From Jatrophihabitans sp. (GTDB taxonomy: Bacteria; Actinomycetota; Actinomycetes; Mycobacteriales; Jatrophihabitantaceae), in the NCBI GenBank assembly GCA_025927835.1, contig JAICKR010000007.1:1-42311 (forward strand): DNA of 42,311 bases. The letters are read 5' to 3'. The notes beneath the pieces are model-generated. The model was not told the origin of the DNA. It ran no database searches and saw nothing but the letters and a program-made list of their open reading frames with translations. Position numbers and translations under genes: made by a program. Positions 24,494-33,956 of this stretch are shown one piece after another (position 1 is the stretch's first letter; each line of letters starts with the position of its first letter).

Positions 24494-26092
24494 TCAGCCG
24501 ACGGCGCGCTCGCCCGTCCAGAACTCGGCGCGCAGCGCCTTCTTGTCCGGCTTGCCGAGCCCCGTAAGCGGCAGCGCGTCGCGCACGATGACCTGCTTCG
24601 GCGACTGCACCGAGCCCTTGCGGTCCTTGACCGCGTCCTGGATCTCCGCGGTCATACGTGCGATCGACTCATCGTCACGCGGCGCGTCGGGACGCAGCAC
24701 CACGACCGCGGTGACGGCCTCGCCGAACTTGTCGTGGGGCACGCCGATGACACCGACCTGGGCGACCATCGGATGCTCGGCGACGACGTCCTCGACCTCA
24801 CGCGGGAAGACGTTGAAGCCGCCGGTGACGATCATGTCCTTGGTGCGGTCGACGATGTACCAGAAGCCGTCCGCGTCCTCTCGCGCGACGTCGCCGGTGT
24901 GCAGCCAGCCGTCGCGGAACGTCTGCGCCGTCTCGTCGGGCAACTGCCAGTAGCCGCCGGCAAGCAGCGAGCCGCTGACGCAGATCTCCCCCGGTTCGCC
25001 GACGGGCACACGGTTGCCGGACTCGTCGAGCAGCGCAGCGCGGATGAACGCCGAGGGACGCCCACACGAGGACAGCCGGCGGTCGTCGCCGGATACGTGG
25101 TCCTGCTTGGCCAGGTACGTGATCACCATCGGCGCCTCGGACTGTCCGTAGTACTGCGCGAAGATCGGCCCGAAGCGGTCGATGGCTTCACGCAGCCGCA
25201 CCGGGTTGATCGCCGACGCGCCGTAGTACACGGTCTCGAGCGACGACAGGTCGCGAGTGTGCGAGTCGGGGTGGTCCATCAGGGCGTAGAGCATCGCGGG
25301 GACGAGCATCGTCGCGGTGATGCGCTGTTCCTCGATGGTGCGCAGCACCTCCGCAGGATCGAAGCGGGGCAGCACGTACAGCGTGCCGCCCTTGATCACG
25401 GTCGGCACGAAGAACGCGGCGCCCGCGTGCGAGAGCGGCGTGCACATCAGGAAGCGCGGGTTCTCCGGCCACTCCCATTCGGCGAGCTGGATCTGCGTCA
25501 TCGTGTTGAACGCGCCGGACAGCCCGATCACGCCCTTGGGCTTGCCGGTCGTGCCGCCGGTGTAGGTGATCGACGTGATGTGGTCGGGCGGCAGCACCTT
25601 CGCGGTCAGCGGCTGCGGTCCGAACTCGGCCGCCATCGCGACGAGGTCGACACCGACGTCGGCCAGTGATTCCGGCACCGGTCCGATGGTGAGCACCTGC
25701 TTGAGACCGGGGCACCTCTCCAGCAGCTGAAGCGCCCGCTCGGCGAAGTACGGGTCGATGATCAGCGTCGTGATGCCGGCATCGTTGATGACATACGCGT
25801 GGTCGTCGGCCGAGCCGAGTGGGTGCAGCGACGTGCGCCGGTAGCCCTGCGTCTGTCCCGCGCCGAGGATGAACAGCACCTCGGGCCGGTTGAGCGCCAG
25901 CAGCGCACCGGGCGTGTTCGACGCGGCATCCAGCGCCTCGAACGCCTGGATGTACTGGCTGATCCGATCGGCGGTCTCGGCGCCGGTCAGCGTCACGTCA
26001 CCGAGGTGGACGATCGGCCGGTCGCGGTGGCGCCGCAGCGCGGCGACCATCAGGTCCCCGTTGTGCGCGGGGACGCGCAGCGTGTCGCCCAT
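24494..26092 (-). CDS. fadD8: AMP-dependent acyl-CoA ligase, FadD8-type
   Basis: This 532-residue adenylate-forming enzyme has the P-loop YTGGTTGKPKG, YYGQSEAPMVITYLAK, GWLHTGDVAREDADGFWYI, the hinge DRTKDMIVTGGFNVFPREVE and the C-terminal catalytic Lys in LTGLGKPDKKALR. Wording such as DTLRVPAHNGDLMVAALRRH and ADRISQYIQAFEAL agrees with my recollection of mycobacterial FadD8 rather than FadD17 or FadD3. Its start overlaps the cyp125 stop by one base (TGATG), so it is coupled to the P450 that creates sterol carboxylic acids. It may be a second sterol-acid ligase. The substrate is inferred only. Confidence 0.82.
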   Translation of the reverse strand: MGDTLRVPAHNGDLMVAALRRHRDRPIVHLGDVTLTGAETADRISQYIQAFEALDAASNTPGALLALNRPEVLFILGAGQTQGYRRTSLHPLGSADDHAYVINDAGITTLIIDPYFAERALQLLERCPGLKQVLTIGPVPESLADVGVDLVAMAAEFGPQPLTAKVLPPDHITSITYTGGTTGKPKGVIGLSGAFNTMTQIQLAEWEWPENPRFLMCTPLSHAGAAFFVPTVIKGGTLYVLPRFDPAEVLRTIEEQRITATMLVPAMLYALMDHPDSHTRDLSSLETVYYGASAINPVRLREAIDRFGPIFAQYYGQSEAPMVITYLAKQDHVSGDDRRLSSCGRPSAFIRAALLDESGNRVPVGEPGEICVSGSLLAGGYWQLPDETAQTFRDGWLHTGDVAREDADGFWYIVDRTKDMIVTGGFNVFPREVEDVVAEHPMVAQVGVIGVPHDKFGEAVTAVVVLRPDAPRDDESIARMTAEIQDAVKDRKGSVQSPKQVIVRDALPLTGLGKPDKKALRAEFWTGERAVG

Positions 26093-27339
26093 CAGTGGGC
26101 GACGGGGCACTTGCCGTAGGCGACCGGGATCTCCTTGATGCCGTGCAGCCACCCGGAGCGCAGCCGCTTCGGGTCACCGATGAGCGAGATGTCCGGCAGC
26201 GCGTCCGCGATCGCGTTGAAGATCAGGTTCATCTCCACCCGGGCCAGGTTGGCGCCGATGCAGTAGTGCGCACCGGTGCCGCCGAAGCCTAGGTGCGGGT
26301 TCGGGTCGCGCGTGATGTCGAACTTGTACGGGTCCTCGAACACGTCGGGGTCGAAGTTCGCCGCCGCGTAGTACATGCCGACGCGTTGGCCCGCCTTGAT
26401 GAGCTGACCACCCAGCTCGACGTCCTCCTTGGCGGTGCGCTGGAAAGACACCACCGGCGTCGACCAACGCACGATCTCGTCGGCCGTGGTCTCCGGGCGC
26501 TCGCGCTTGTACAGCTCCCACTGGTCGGGGTGCTCGAAGAAGGCGAGCATGCCGTGGCTGATCGCGTTGCGGGTCGTCTCGTTGCCGGCGACCGAGAGCA
26601 GGATGGTGAAGAAGCCGAACTCGTCGGACGTCAGCTCCTCGCCGTCGATCTCGGCATTCACCAGCTTGGTGACGATGTCGTCGCGCGGATTGGCCTTGCG
26701 TTCCTCGGCCATCTCCATGAAGTAGCTCAGCGTCTCGTACGACGCGGTCTGGCTGTCTTCCTGATTGCCGTCGACGTCGTCGTTCTGGATCATCCGGTTC
26801 GACCAGTCGAAGATCTTGAACCGGTCCTCCTGCGGCACGCCGAGCAGCTCACAGATCGCCTGCAGTGGCAGCTCGCACGCGAGGTCGCGCACGAAGTCGC
26901 CGTTCTCCTTCGCGGCCGCCTCGGCCACGATCTTGTGCGCCCGTTCGGTGAGCGCAGCCTTGAGCCCTTCGACGGCGCGCGGGGTGAAACCGCGCGAGAC
27001 GATCGAACGCATCCGGGTGTGCTGCGGCGCGTCCATGTTCAGCATGATCACGCGCTGCATTTCGATGTTCTCCCGGGGCATGCCTTCCGGGAATCTGATG
27101 ATCGCGCCGTTCTCCCAGGACGAGAAGATCTTGTCCTGCCGCGACACCTCCTTGACATCGGCGTGCCGGGTCAAGACCCAGTGACCGTCGTCCTCGAACC
27201 CGTCGCGATGCCGCGGCTGCGACTGCCACCACACGGGCGCGGTACGCCGCAACTCCTCCCACTGCTCGCGCGGCAGCCCGCGGAGATTCATGTCGGGGTC
27301 GTTGACGTCGAAACCCTCGGGGAGATTGGGCGCAGCCAC
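26092..27339 (-). CDS. cyp125: Steroid C26(C27)-monooxygenase CYP125
   Basis: This 415-residue cytochrome P450 has the I-helix motif AGNETT (251-256), the K-helix ExxR (E288-R291) and the haem loop GFGGTGAHYCIGANLAR with the ligand Cys360. CYP125 oxidises the terminal side-chain methyl of cholest-4-en-3-one, starting side-chain removal. The GTG at 27339 is chosen because GGAGG precedes it; the open frame upstream crosses a KstR-like box and is not coding. The divergent arrangement with fadA5 is the same as Rv3545c/Rv3546. It needs ferredoxin and reductase partners, which are not in this window. Confidence 0.94.
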   Translation of the reverse strand: MAAPNLPEGFDVNDPDMNLRGLPREQWEELRRTAPVWWQSQPRHRDGFEDDGHWVLTRHADVKEVSRQDKIFSSWENGAIIRFPEGMPRENIEMQRVIMLNMDAPQHTRMRSIVSRGFTPRAVEGLKAALTERAHKIVAEAAAKENGDFVRDLACELPLQAICELLGVPQEDRFKIFDWSNRMIQNDDVDGNQEDSQTASYETLSYFMEMAEERKANPRDDIVTKLVNAEIDGEELTSDEFGFFTILLSVAGNETTRNAISHGMLAFFEHPDQWELYKRERPETTADEIVRWSTPVVSFQRTAKEDVELGGQLIKAGQRVGMYYAAANFDPDVFEDPYKFDITRDPNPHLGFGGTGAHYCIGANLARVEMNLIFNAIADALPDISLIGDPKRLRSGWLHGIKEIPVAYGKCPVAH

Positions 27340-27356
27340 GCGGCCTCCAAACAATC

Positions 27357-27370
27357 TGCAACACGTTCTA
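27357..27370. promoter_or_regulatory. KstR operator 1 between cyp125 and fadA5
   Basis: TGCAACACGTTCTA matches TnnAACnnGTTnnA at every defined position. It is 17 bases from the cyp125 start, so it most likely represses that gene. Confidence 0.85.
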
Positions 27371-27435
27371 CTCGCATTCAAGCACACGCAGCCGCGAGAT
27401 GTGAACAGTTCGGCCCCGATCTGTTGCACCCGCAT

Positions 27436-28655
<1,220 letters not shown>

Positions 28656-28662
28656 GGGGCAC

Positions 28663-29091
28663 ATGAGCGGCGAAGCAGGCTTGACGGACGTCATCGACGC
28701 ACCGGCGGACAAGATCATCGAAGCGCTGACCGACTTCGAGACCTTCCCCGACTGGCAGGCCGCGGTACTCGAGTGCGAGGTGCTCGAGCGCGACGCCGAC
28801 GGGCGCGGCTCGCTGGTGCGGATGAAGGTCGACGCGAAGGTGCGCAAGGTCGAGTACGTCGTGCGCTACAGCTACGACCTGCCGCGCCGGCTCAGCTGGG
28901 CGCAGGTCAGCGGCGACCTCAAGGAGAACACCGGCGTGTACACGTTCGCCCCGCGCGACGACGGCAAGACCGACGTCACCGTCGACATCGTGGCCGAGGT
29001 CGGGTTCTTCGTGCCGGGCCCGATGAAGAAGCTGATCCGCGAGCAGTCGCTGAAGAACTCGCTGCGCGAACTCAAGAAGCGCGTCGCCTGA
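28663..29091 (+). CDS. SRPBCC (START-like) lipid-binding family protein
   Basis: This 142-residue protein has the SRPBCC/polyketide-cyclase-like fold: DVIDAPADKIIEALTDFETFPDWQAAVLE at the N-terminus, a central set of strands (RMKVDAKVRKVEYVVRYSYD), and the long C-terminal helix of PMKKLIREQSLKNSLRELKKRV. Such proteins enclose hydrophobic ligands, including steroids. The ATG at 28663 follows GAGGGGC, 7 bases after fadA5, so it is in the KstR-controlled transcript. I infer that it binds or carries a sterol intermediate. M. tuberculosis has a different gene (ddn) at this place, as I recall. Confidence 0.83.
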   Translation: MSGEAGLTDVIDAPADKIIEALTDFETFPDWQAAVLECEVLERDADGRGSLVRMKVDAKVRKVEYVVRYSYDLPRRLSWAQVSGDLKENTGVYTFAPRDDGKTDVTVDIVAEVGFFVPGPMKKLIREQSLKNSLRELKKRVA

Positions 29092-29096
29092 CCGCG

Positions 29097-29855
29097 CTAC
29101 TCGGTGGGGCGTGCCGCGGCTAGGAACGCGGGCGCCTCGCCGCCGCCGTGCGCGGTGAGTACCGCGCCGGAGACGTAGGACGCGAGCGGCGACGCGAGGA
29201 ACGCGACGCACCGCCCGATCTCCTCCGGCTCGGCGAGCCGGCCGATCGGCACCGTCGCGCCCACCGCGGCGATGCCCGCCTCGTCGCCGTAGTGCAGGTG
29301 CGCCTGCTCGGTGCGCACCATGCCCGCCGCCACCGAGTTGACGCGCACCTTCGGTCCCCACTCCACGGCCAGCGACCCGACCAGGTTGTCCAGGCCGGCC
29401 TTCGCCGCGCCGTAGGCCGCAGTGCCCGGGGACGGACGGTGCCCGCTCACGCTGCTCACCATGACGATCGTGCCGCCGGACTCCTGGCGCTGCATGGCCG
29501 CATTCGCCACCTGCGCGACCAGCAGCGGCGCCTCGAGGTTCAGTTCGATGATCTTCGCGTGCAGCCGCGGGCTGGCGGTGGCCGCGTCCGAGCGGGGCGC
29601 GCCGCCCGCGTTGTTGACGAGGATGTCGAGCCGGCCGTGGTCGGCCACCATCGCGTCGATGAGCAGGCGGACCTGCTCCTCGTCGCGGACGTCGCACGGG
29701 CGGAACTCCACGCCGGGCAGCGGGTCCTCCGGGGCGCGCCGGGCACACGCAACCACGGTCGCGCCGCAGTCACGCAGCACGGCGCTGATGCCCTTGCCGA
29801 CACCGCGCACGCCCCCGGTGACCAGGGCTACCGAACCGTCCAGCTCGAGCCTCAC
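29097..29855 (-). CDS. Short-chain dehydrogenase/reductase of the KstR2 regulon (Rv3549c-like)
   Basis: This 252-residue classical SDR has all motifs: TGGVRGVGKGIS (nucleotide loop), LVNNAGGAP, catalytic Ser in VMVSSVSG, and YGAAKAG with Tyr and Lys. It is divergent from echA20, like Rv3549c/Rv3550 in M. tuberculosis, and probably oxidises a hydroxyacyl-CoA in ring C/D breakdown; the exact step is not known to me. The GTG at 29855 is chosen because an upstream in-frame codon would read through the KstR2-like operator, whose edge is 13 bases away. No Shine-Dalgarno sequence is seen, so the transcript may be leaderless. Confidence 0.87.
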   Translation of the reverse strand: MRLELDGSVALVTGGVRGVGKGISAVLRDCGATVVACARRAPEDPLPGVEFRPCDVRDEEQVRLLIDAMVADHGRLDILVNNAGGAPRSDAATASPRLHAKIIELNLEAPLLVAQVANAAMQRQESGGTIVMVSSVSGHRPSPGTAAYGAAKAGLDNLVGSLAVEWGPKVRVNSVAAGMVRTEQAHLHYGDEAGIAAVGATVPIGRLAEPEEIGRCVAFLASPLASYVSGAVLTAHGGGEAPAFLAAARPTE

Positions 29856-29867
29856 GCATGCTAACCT

Positions 29868-29881
29868 ACCAAGCACTTGCT
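29868..29881. promoter_or_regulatory. KstR2-like operator between the SDR gene and echA20
   Basis: ACCAAGCACTTGCT contains CAAG-NN-CTTG with A/T-rich flanks, matching the KstR2 motif AnCAAGnnCTTGnT at all defined positions. It sits between divergent starts (13 bases from the SDR start, 16 from the echA20 start) and so can repress both. KstR2 responds to the HIP-CoA intermediate of ring degradation. Confidence 0.88.
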
Positions 29882-29896
29882 TGTTTGAGGAGTCGC

Positions 29897-30640
29897 ATGG
29901 GCATCAGCACCTCCGCCGCCGGCGCGGTCGCGGTCGTCACCGTCGACTACCCGCCGGTGAACGCCCTGCCGGTACAGGGCTGGTTCGACCTCGCCGACGC
30001 GGTGCGCGCGGCCGGCCGGGACCCCGCCGTGCACGCCGTGGTGCTGCGCGCCGAGGGCCGTGGCTTCAACGCCGGCGTCGACATCAAGGAGATGCAGCGC
30101 ACCAGCGGGTTCGATGCGCTCATCGGCGCCAACCGCGGCTGCTACGAGGCCTTCGGCGCGGTTTATGACTGCGCGGTACCGGTCGTCGTCGCGGTGCAGG
30201 GCTTCTGCCTCGGCGGCGGCATAGGCCTGGTCGGCAACGCCGATGTCGTGGTGGCGGCCGACGACGCCACGTTCGGGCTGCCCGAGGTCGACCGCGGTGC
30301 GCTCGGCGCCGCGACCCATCTCGCCCGGCTGGTGCCGCAGCACCTCATGCGCGCGCTGTACTTCACCGCCTCGACGGTCGATGCGGCCACGCTCGCCCAC
30401 TACGGCTCGGTCTACAAGGTGGTGCCGCGCACCGAGCTGGACGACGCGGCGCTGGCGGTCGCGCGCGACATCGCGGCCAAGGACACACGAGTCATCCGCG
30501 CCGCGAAGGAAGCGCTCAACGGCATCGACGTGCAGCACGTCCATCGCAGCTACCGCTACGAGCAGGGCTTCACCTTCGAGCTCAACCTGGCCGGCGTCGC
30601 GGACGAGCACCGCGACGCGTTCGTGAGCGGCACGCCATGA
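29897..30640 (+). CDS. echA20: Ring D-opening crotonase EchA20
   Basis: This 247-residue crotonase-family hydrolase has the same length as mycobacterial EchA20, which opens ring D of the bicyclic sterol remnant to give COCHEA-CoA. Motifs are RGFNAGVDIKEM, FCLGGGIGLVGNADVV and LPEVDRGALGAATHLARL. The ATG at 29897 is preceded by GAGGAG at the right distance; an upstream start would run through the operator. The stop overlaps ipdA (ATGA). The operon echA20-ipdA-ipdB-ipdC is as in M. tuberculosis Rv3550-Rv3553. Confidence 0.94.
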   Translation: MGISTSAAGAVAVVTVDYPPVNALPVQGWFDLADAVRAAGRDPAVHAVVLRAEGRGFNAGVDIKEMQRTSGFDALIGANRGCYEAFGAVYDCAVPVVVAVQGFCLGGGIGLVGNADVVVAADDATFGLPEVDRGALGAATHLARLVPQHLMRALYFTASTVDAATLAHYGSVYKVVPRTELDDAALAVARDIAAKDTRVIRAAKEALNGIDVQHVHRSYRYEQGFTFELNLAGVADEHRDAFVSGTP

Positions 30641-31407
30641 GGGACAAGACCACCTCGCTCGCCGACGCGGTCGCTGTGCTCGAGGACGGCATGACAATCG
30701 GCATCGGCGGCTGGGGCTCGCGGCGCAAGCCGATGGCGCTCGTCGAGGCGATCCTGGCCACCCCGGTGCGCGACCTGACCATCGTCTCCTTCGGCGGCCC
30801 CGACGTCGGCATGCTCTGCGCCGCGGGCAAGGTGCGCGAGGTCGTGTTCGGCTTCGTGTCGCTCGACTCGATTCCCTACGACCCGAACTTCGCCCGCGCC
30901 CGGCAGGCCGGCGAGCTCGCGGTGCGCGAACTGGACGAGGGCATGGTCGTCGCCGGGCTGCGCGCCGCCGCCCAGCGGCTGCCGTTCCTGCCGATCCGCG
31001 CCGGGCTCGGCTCGGACGTCATGACCTACTACCCCGGGCTGCGCACCGTCCGCTCGCCGTACGCCGACGGCGAGGAACTGGTCGCCATGCCGGCGCTGGA
31101 CCTCGACGTCGCGTTCGTGCACCTCAACCGGGCCGACGCCCACGGCAATGCGTGCTATCTCGGGCCGGACCCGTACTTCGACGATCTGTTCTGCCTGGCG
31201 GCCCGGCACCGTGTGCTGTCCTGCGAGCGGATCGTGCCGACCGCCGAGCTCGTCGGGAGCGCGCCGCCGCAGGCGCTGCTGCTCAACCGGATGATGGTCG
31301 ACGCGGTCGTCGAGGCTCCCGGTGGTGCGGGCTTCACGTCCTGCGTGCCCGACTACGGCCGCGACGAGACCGCGCAGCGCGCGTACGCGGAGACGGCAGC
31401 CTCATGA
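30637..31407 (+). CDS. ipdA: COCHEA-CoA hydrolase alpha subunit IpdA (short form)
   Basis: This 256-residue protein has the CoA-transferase fold and forms with IpdB the hydrolase that opens ring C of COCHEA-CoA. Motifs agree closely with mycobacterial IpdA: GMTIGIGGWGSRRKPMA, VFGFVSLDSIPYDPNFARAR, AAAQRLPFLPIRAGLGSDV, DPYFDDLFCLAARH and PPQALLLNRMMVDAVVEAPGG. It ends soon after DYGRDETAQRAYAE, whereas the mycobacterial protein as I recall it runs about 35 residues further (close to 290). No frameshift is apparent: the next gene overlaps its stop by 4 bases. The C-terminal extension is therefore naturally absent here. Confidence 0.93.
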   Translation: MRDKTTSLADAVAVLEDGMTIGIGGWGSRRKPMALVEAILATPVRDLTIVSFGGPDVGMLCAAGKVREVVFGFVSLDSIPYDPNFARARQAGELAVRELDEGMVVAGLRAAAQRLPFLPIRAGLGSDVMTYYPGLRTVRSPYADGEELVAMPALDLDVAFVHLNRADAHGNACYLGPDPYFDDLFCLAARHRVLSCERIVPTAELVGSAPPQALLLNRMMVDAVVEAPGGAGFTSCVPDYGRDETAQRAYAETAAS

Positions 31408-32150
31408 GTGGGTACACGCGCGCTGAGGTGTGTGCGGTCGCCTGCGCGGACCTGTTCGCCGACGACGGCGAGATCCTGGCCAGCCCGATGGGCACGATGC
31501 CGATGATCGGTGCGCGGCTGGCCCGGCTCACGTCGAACCCCGACCTGCTGCTCTCCGACGGAGAGGCCTACCTGCTCGCCGACACACCGCCGCTGGGTGG
31601 CGCTGCGCCGCTCGAGGGCTGGCTGCCCTACGGCAAGGTGTTCGACGTCGTCGCCGCAGGCACCAGGCACGTGGTGATGGGCGCGAACCAGGTCGACCGG
31701 TACGGCAACCAGAACATCTCCTGTCTGGGCCCGCACGAGCGGCCGACCAGAATGATGTTCGGCGCGCGCGGCGCGCCCGGCAACACGGTCAACCATCGCA
31801 CCTCGTACTGGGTCGCAAAGCATGCGCCGCGGGTCTTCGTCGAGGCGGTCGACTTCGCGTCCGGCGTCGGCTACGACCGGGCCAGCGGCGCCGCCGCACG
31901 CTTCCACGACGTGCACCGCGTCGTCACCAACCTCGCGGTGCTCGACTTCGCGACGTCCGACCACGCGATGCGCATCGCGTCGGTCCACCCCGGCGTCAGC
32001 GTCGAGGACGTGCAGTCGGCCACCGGGTTCTCCCTCGCGGTGCCCGACGACGTGGCCACCACCCGCGAACCGACGGACGAGGAGCTCAAGCTGCTGCGCG
32101 AGGTGCTGGACCCGAAGGACATCCGCTCCAAGGAAGTACCGAACGGATGA
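31404..32150 (+). CDS. ipdB: COCHEA-CoA hydrolase beta subunit IpdB
   Basis: This 248-residue CoA-transferase-fold protein is the partner of IpdA. Recognisable segments are SPMGTMPMIGARLARLTSNP, LLSDGEAYLLADTPPL, HVVMGANQVDRYGNQNISC and GAPGNTVNHRTSYWV. IpdAB is related to type I CoA-transferases but works as a hydrolytic carbon-carbon cleaving enzyme. The ATG at 31404 overlaps the ipdA stop and the TGA at 32148-32150 overlaps the ipdC start (ATGA in both cases), giving equal expression. Length agrees with the family (about 250). Confidence 0.94.
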   Translation: MSGYTRAEVCAVACADLFADDGEILASPMGTMPMIGARLARLTSNPDLLLSDGEAYLLADTPPLGGAAPLEGWLPYGKVFDVVAAGTRHVVMGANQVDRYGNQNISCLGPHERPTRMMFGARGAPGNTVNHRTSYWVAKHAPRVFVEAVDFASGVGYDRASGAAARFHDVHRVVTNLAVLDFATSDHAMRIASVHPGVSVEDVQSATGFSLAVPDDVATTREPTDEELKLLREVLDPKDIRSKEVPNG

Positions 32151-33199
32151 GGACCGCACTCACCGAACTGGTCGGCGTGCGGCATCCCGTCGTGCAGACG
32201 GGCATGGGTTGGGTCGCCGGGCCGCGCCTGGTCGCGGCGACCGCGCAGGCCGGCGGGCTGGGCATCCTGGCCAGCGCGACGATGACCTTCGACGAACTAG
32301 TCGCGGCCATCGACGAAACCCGTGCGCGCACCGATCAGCCCTTCGGCGTCAACCTGCGTGCCGACGCGGCCGACGCATCCGACCGAGTCGATCTGCTCAT
32401 CGAGCGCGGGGTCCGCGTCGCCTCGTTCGCACTCGCGCCCAAGCAGGAGTTCATCGCGCGGCTGAAGTCAGCCGGATCGGTGGTGATCCCGTCCATCGGC
32501 GCCGCGAAGCACGCGCGCAAGGTGGCCGACTGGGGCGCGGACGCGGTCATCGTGCAGGGCGGCGAGGGCGGCGGGCACACCGGCGGCGTCGCGACGACGC
32601 TGCTGCTGCCGTCCGTCCTCGACGCGGTCGACATTCCGGTGATCGCGGCCGGGGGCTTCTTCGACGGCCGCGGCCTGGCCGCGGCGCTCGCGTACGGGGC
32701 GGCCGGTGTCGCGATGGGCACCCGCTTCCTGCTGACCCAGGAGAGCACCGTCCCCGAGGCGGTGAAGCGGTTCTACCTCGAGTACGGCCTCGACGGCACC
32801 GTGGTGACGACGCGCGTCGACGGCATGCCGCACCGGGTCCTGCGGACCGAACTCGTCGATCATTTGGAGAGGTCGAGCCGGGCCGTCGGCCTCTACCACG
32901 CGGTGCGCAACGCCGGCCGGTTCCAGCGCATGACGAAGCTGCGCTGGCGCGACATGGTGCGCGAAGGGTTGGCCACCAAGCACGGCAAGGAACAGACCTG
33001 GTCGCAGCTGGTGATGGCCGCGAACACGCCGATGCTGCTGCGCGCCGGCCTCGTCGAGGGCGACACGCACGCCGGCGTGCTGGCCAGTGGTCAGGTGGTG
33101 GGGATGTTGGCCGACCTGCCGAGCGTCAGCGACCTGATCGAGGGCATCGTCGCCGAGGCAGAGGCGATCATCGGCAAGCTGCCGACCGTGCTGGAGTAG
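32147..33199 (+). CDS. ipdC: Flavin-dependent 5-oxo-HIC-CoA dehydrogenase IpdC
   Basis: This 350-residue NMO-superfamily FMN barrel corresponds to IpdC, which oxidises the HIC-CoA intermediate before ring D opening. Motifs are HPVVQTGMGWVAGPRLVAA at the start, VIVQGGEGGGHTGG for flavin-phosphate binding, IPVIAAGGFFDGRGLAAALAYG and MGTRFLLTQESTVPE. Length agrees with Rv3553 (about 355). The ATG at 32147 overlaps the ipdB stop. Its own stop is directly adjacent to the stop of the convergent zincin gene, so the sterol island ends here without a spacer. Confidence 0.92.
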   Translation: MRTALTELVGVRHPVVQTGMGWVAGPRLVAATAQAGGLGILASATMTFDELVAAIDETRARTDQPFGVNLRADAADASDRVDLLIERGVRVASFALAPKQEFIARLKSAGSVVIPSIGAAKHARKVADWGADAVIVQGGEGGGHTGGVATTLLLPSVLDAVDIPVIAAGGFFDGRGLAAALAYGAAGVAMGTRFLLTQESTVPEAVKRFYLEYGLDGTVVTTRVDGMPHRVLRTELVDHLERSSRAVGLYHAVRNAGRFQRMTKLRWRDMVREGLATKHGKEQTWSQLVMAANTPMLLRAGLVEGDTHAGVLASGQVVGMLADLPSVSDLIEGIVAEAEAIIGKLPTVLE

Positions 33200-33538
33200 T
33201 CACCAGCCCAACTCGTGCAGCCGGTCGTCGTCGATGCCGAAGTAGTGGCCGACCTCGTGCACGACCGTCGTGCGCACCTCGTCGATGACCTGGTCCTCGG
33301 TGTCGCAGCGCGCGCAGATCGCCAACCGGTAGATCGAGATCTTGTCCGGCAGGACCGCGGAGTAGTTCGAGGTGCGCTCGGTGAGCGGCACGCCGTGATA
33401 GAGCCCGAGCAGGTGCGGGTCGTCGCCGTCCTCGACGACCACCGCGACGTTGTGCATCACCCGGCCGAACTCGGGCGGCAGCGTGTCCAGCGCCTCGCCC
33501 ACCATCTCCTCGAAGCGTGCGCGAGGGACGTCGATCAT
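33200..33538 (-). CDS. Minimal zincin-like metallopeptidase
   Basis: This 112-residue protein contains HEVGHYFGIDD (His94, Glu95, His98 and Asp further on), the zinc-binding HExxH motif of the small actinobacterial metallopeptidase family with PPEFGRVMHNVAVVVED and LGLYHGVPLTER upstream. Protease activity of this family is predicted, not established. The ATG at 33538 overlaps the stop of zur by 4 bases (ATGA), so it is co-translated with a zinc regulator, a sensible link for a zinc-dependent protein. Confidence 0.82.
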   Translation of the reverse strand: MIDVPRARFEEMVGEALDTLPPEFGRVMHNVAVVVEDGDDPHLLGLYHGVPLTERTSNYSAVLPDKISIYRLAICARCDTEDQVIDEVRTTVVHEVGHYFGIDDDRLHELGW

Positions 33539-33942
33539 CTGCGCCGGCGCGTGCACGACGGGCACACGCCGAACAACTCGACGGTGTGGTCGACCTGGGC
33601 GTAGCCGTGCTGTGCGGCCACCTCGCCGGCCCAGCGCTCGACGGCGCGTCCCTCGATCTCCTCGGTGCGCCCGCACCGGCGGCAGACGAGGTGGTGGTGA
33701 TGGTGATCGCCCGTGTCGCCGCAGTAGCGGTACGTCGCCTCGCCGTCGGCGTTGTGGATGACGTCGACCACGCCCTCGTCGACCAGCGACTGCAGGTGCC
33801 GATAGACGGTCGAGAGCCCCACCGAACCGCCGTCGCCACGTAACACGGCGTAGACGTCCTGCGCGCTGCGGAAGCCACCGGAGGTGCGCAACGCGTCGCG
33901 CACCGCAGCGCCCTGCTTGGTCGAGCGCTGTTTGGTCGTCAC
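33535..33942 (-). CDS. zur: Zinc uptake regulator Zur (Fur family, FurB-like)
   Basis: This 135-residue Fur-family repressor has a winged-helix domain (RSAQDVYAVLRGDGGSVGLSTVYRHLQSL) and a C-terminal metal-binding half with a His cluster (80-84), Cys87/Cys90 (LVCRRCG) and Cys127/Cys130 (CPSC), the structural zinc site. HHHHHLVCR and HGYAQVDHTVELFGVCP resemble mycobacterial FurB/Zur rather than iron-responsive Fur. The GTG at 33942 is used. A palindrome of Zur-box type lies 15 bases upstream, pointing to autoregulation. The downstream zincin gene is coupled. Confidence 0.87.
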   Translation of the reverse strand: MTTKQRSTKQGAAVRDALRTSGGFRSAQDVYAVLRGDGGSVGLSTVYRHLQSLVDEGVVDVIHNADGEATYRYCGDTGDHHHHHLVCRRCGRTEEIEGRAVERWAGEVAAQHGYAQVDHTVELFGVCPSCTRRRR

Positions 33943-33956
33943 ACCCCGAGCTTACC

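Noticed and set aside
26093-26152. N-terminal extension of the FadD8-type ligase
   Set aside because: It would lie inside cyp125 and has no family similarity; the ATG at 26092 matches the family start.
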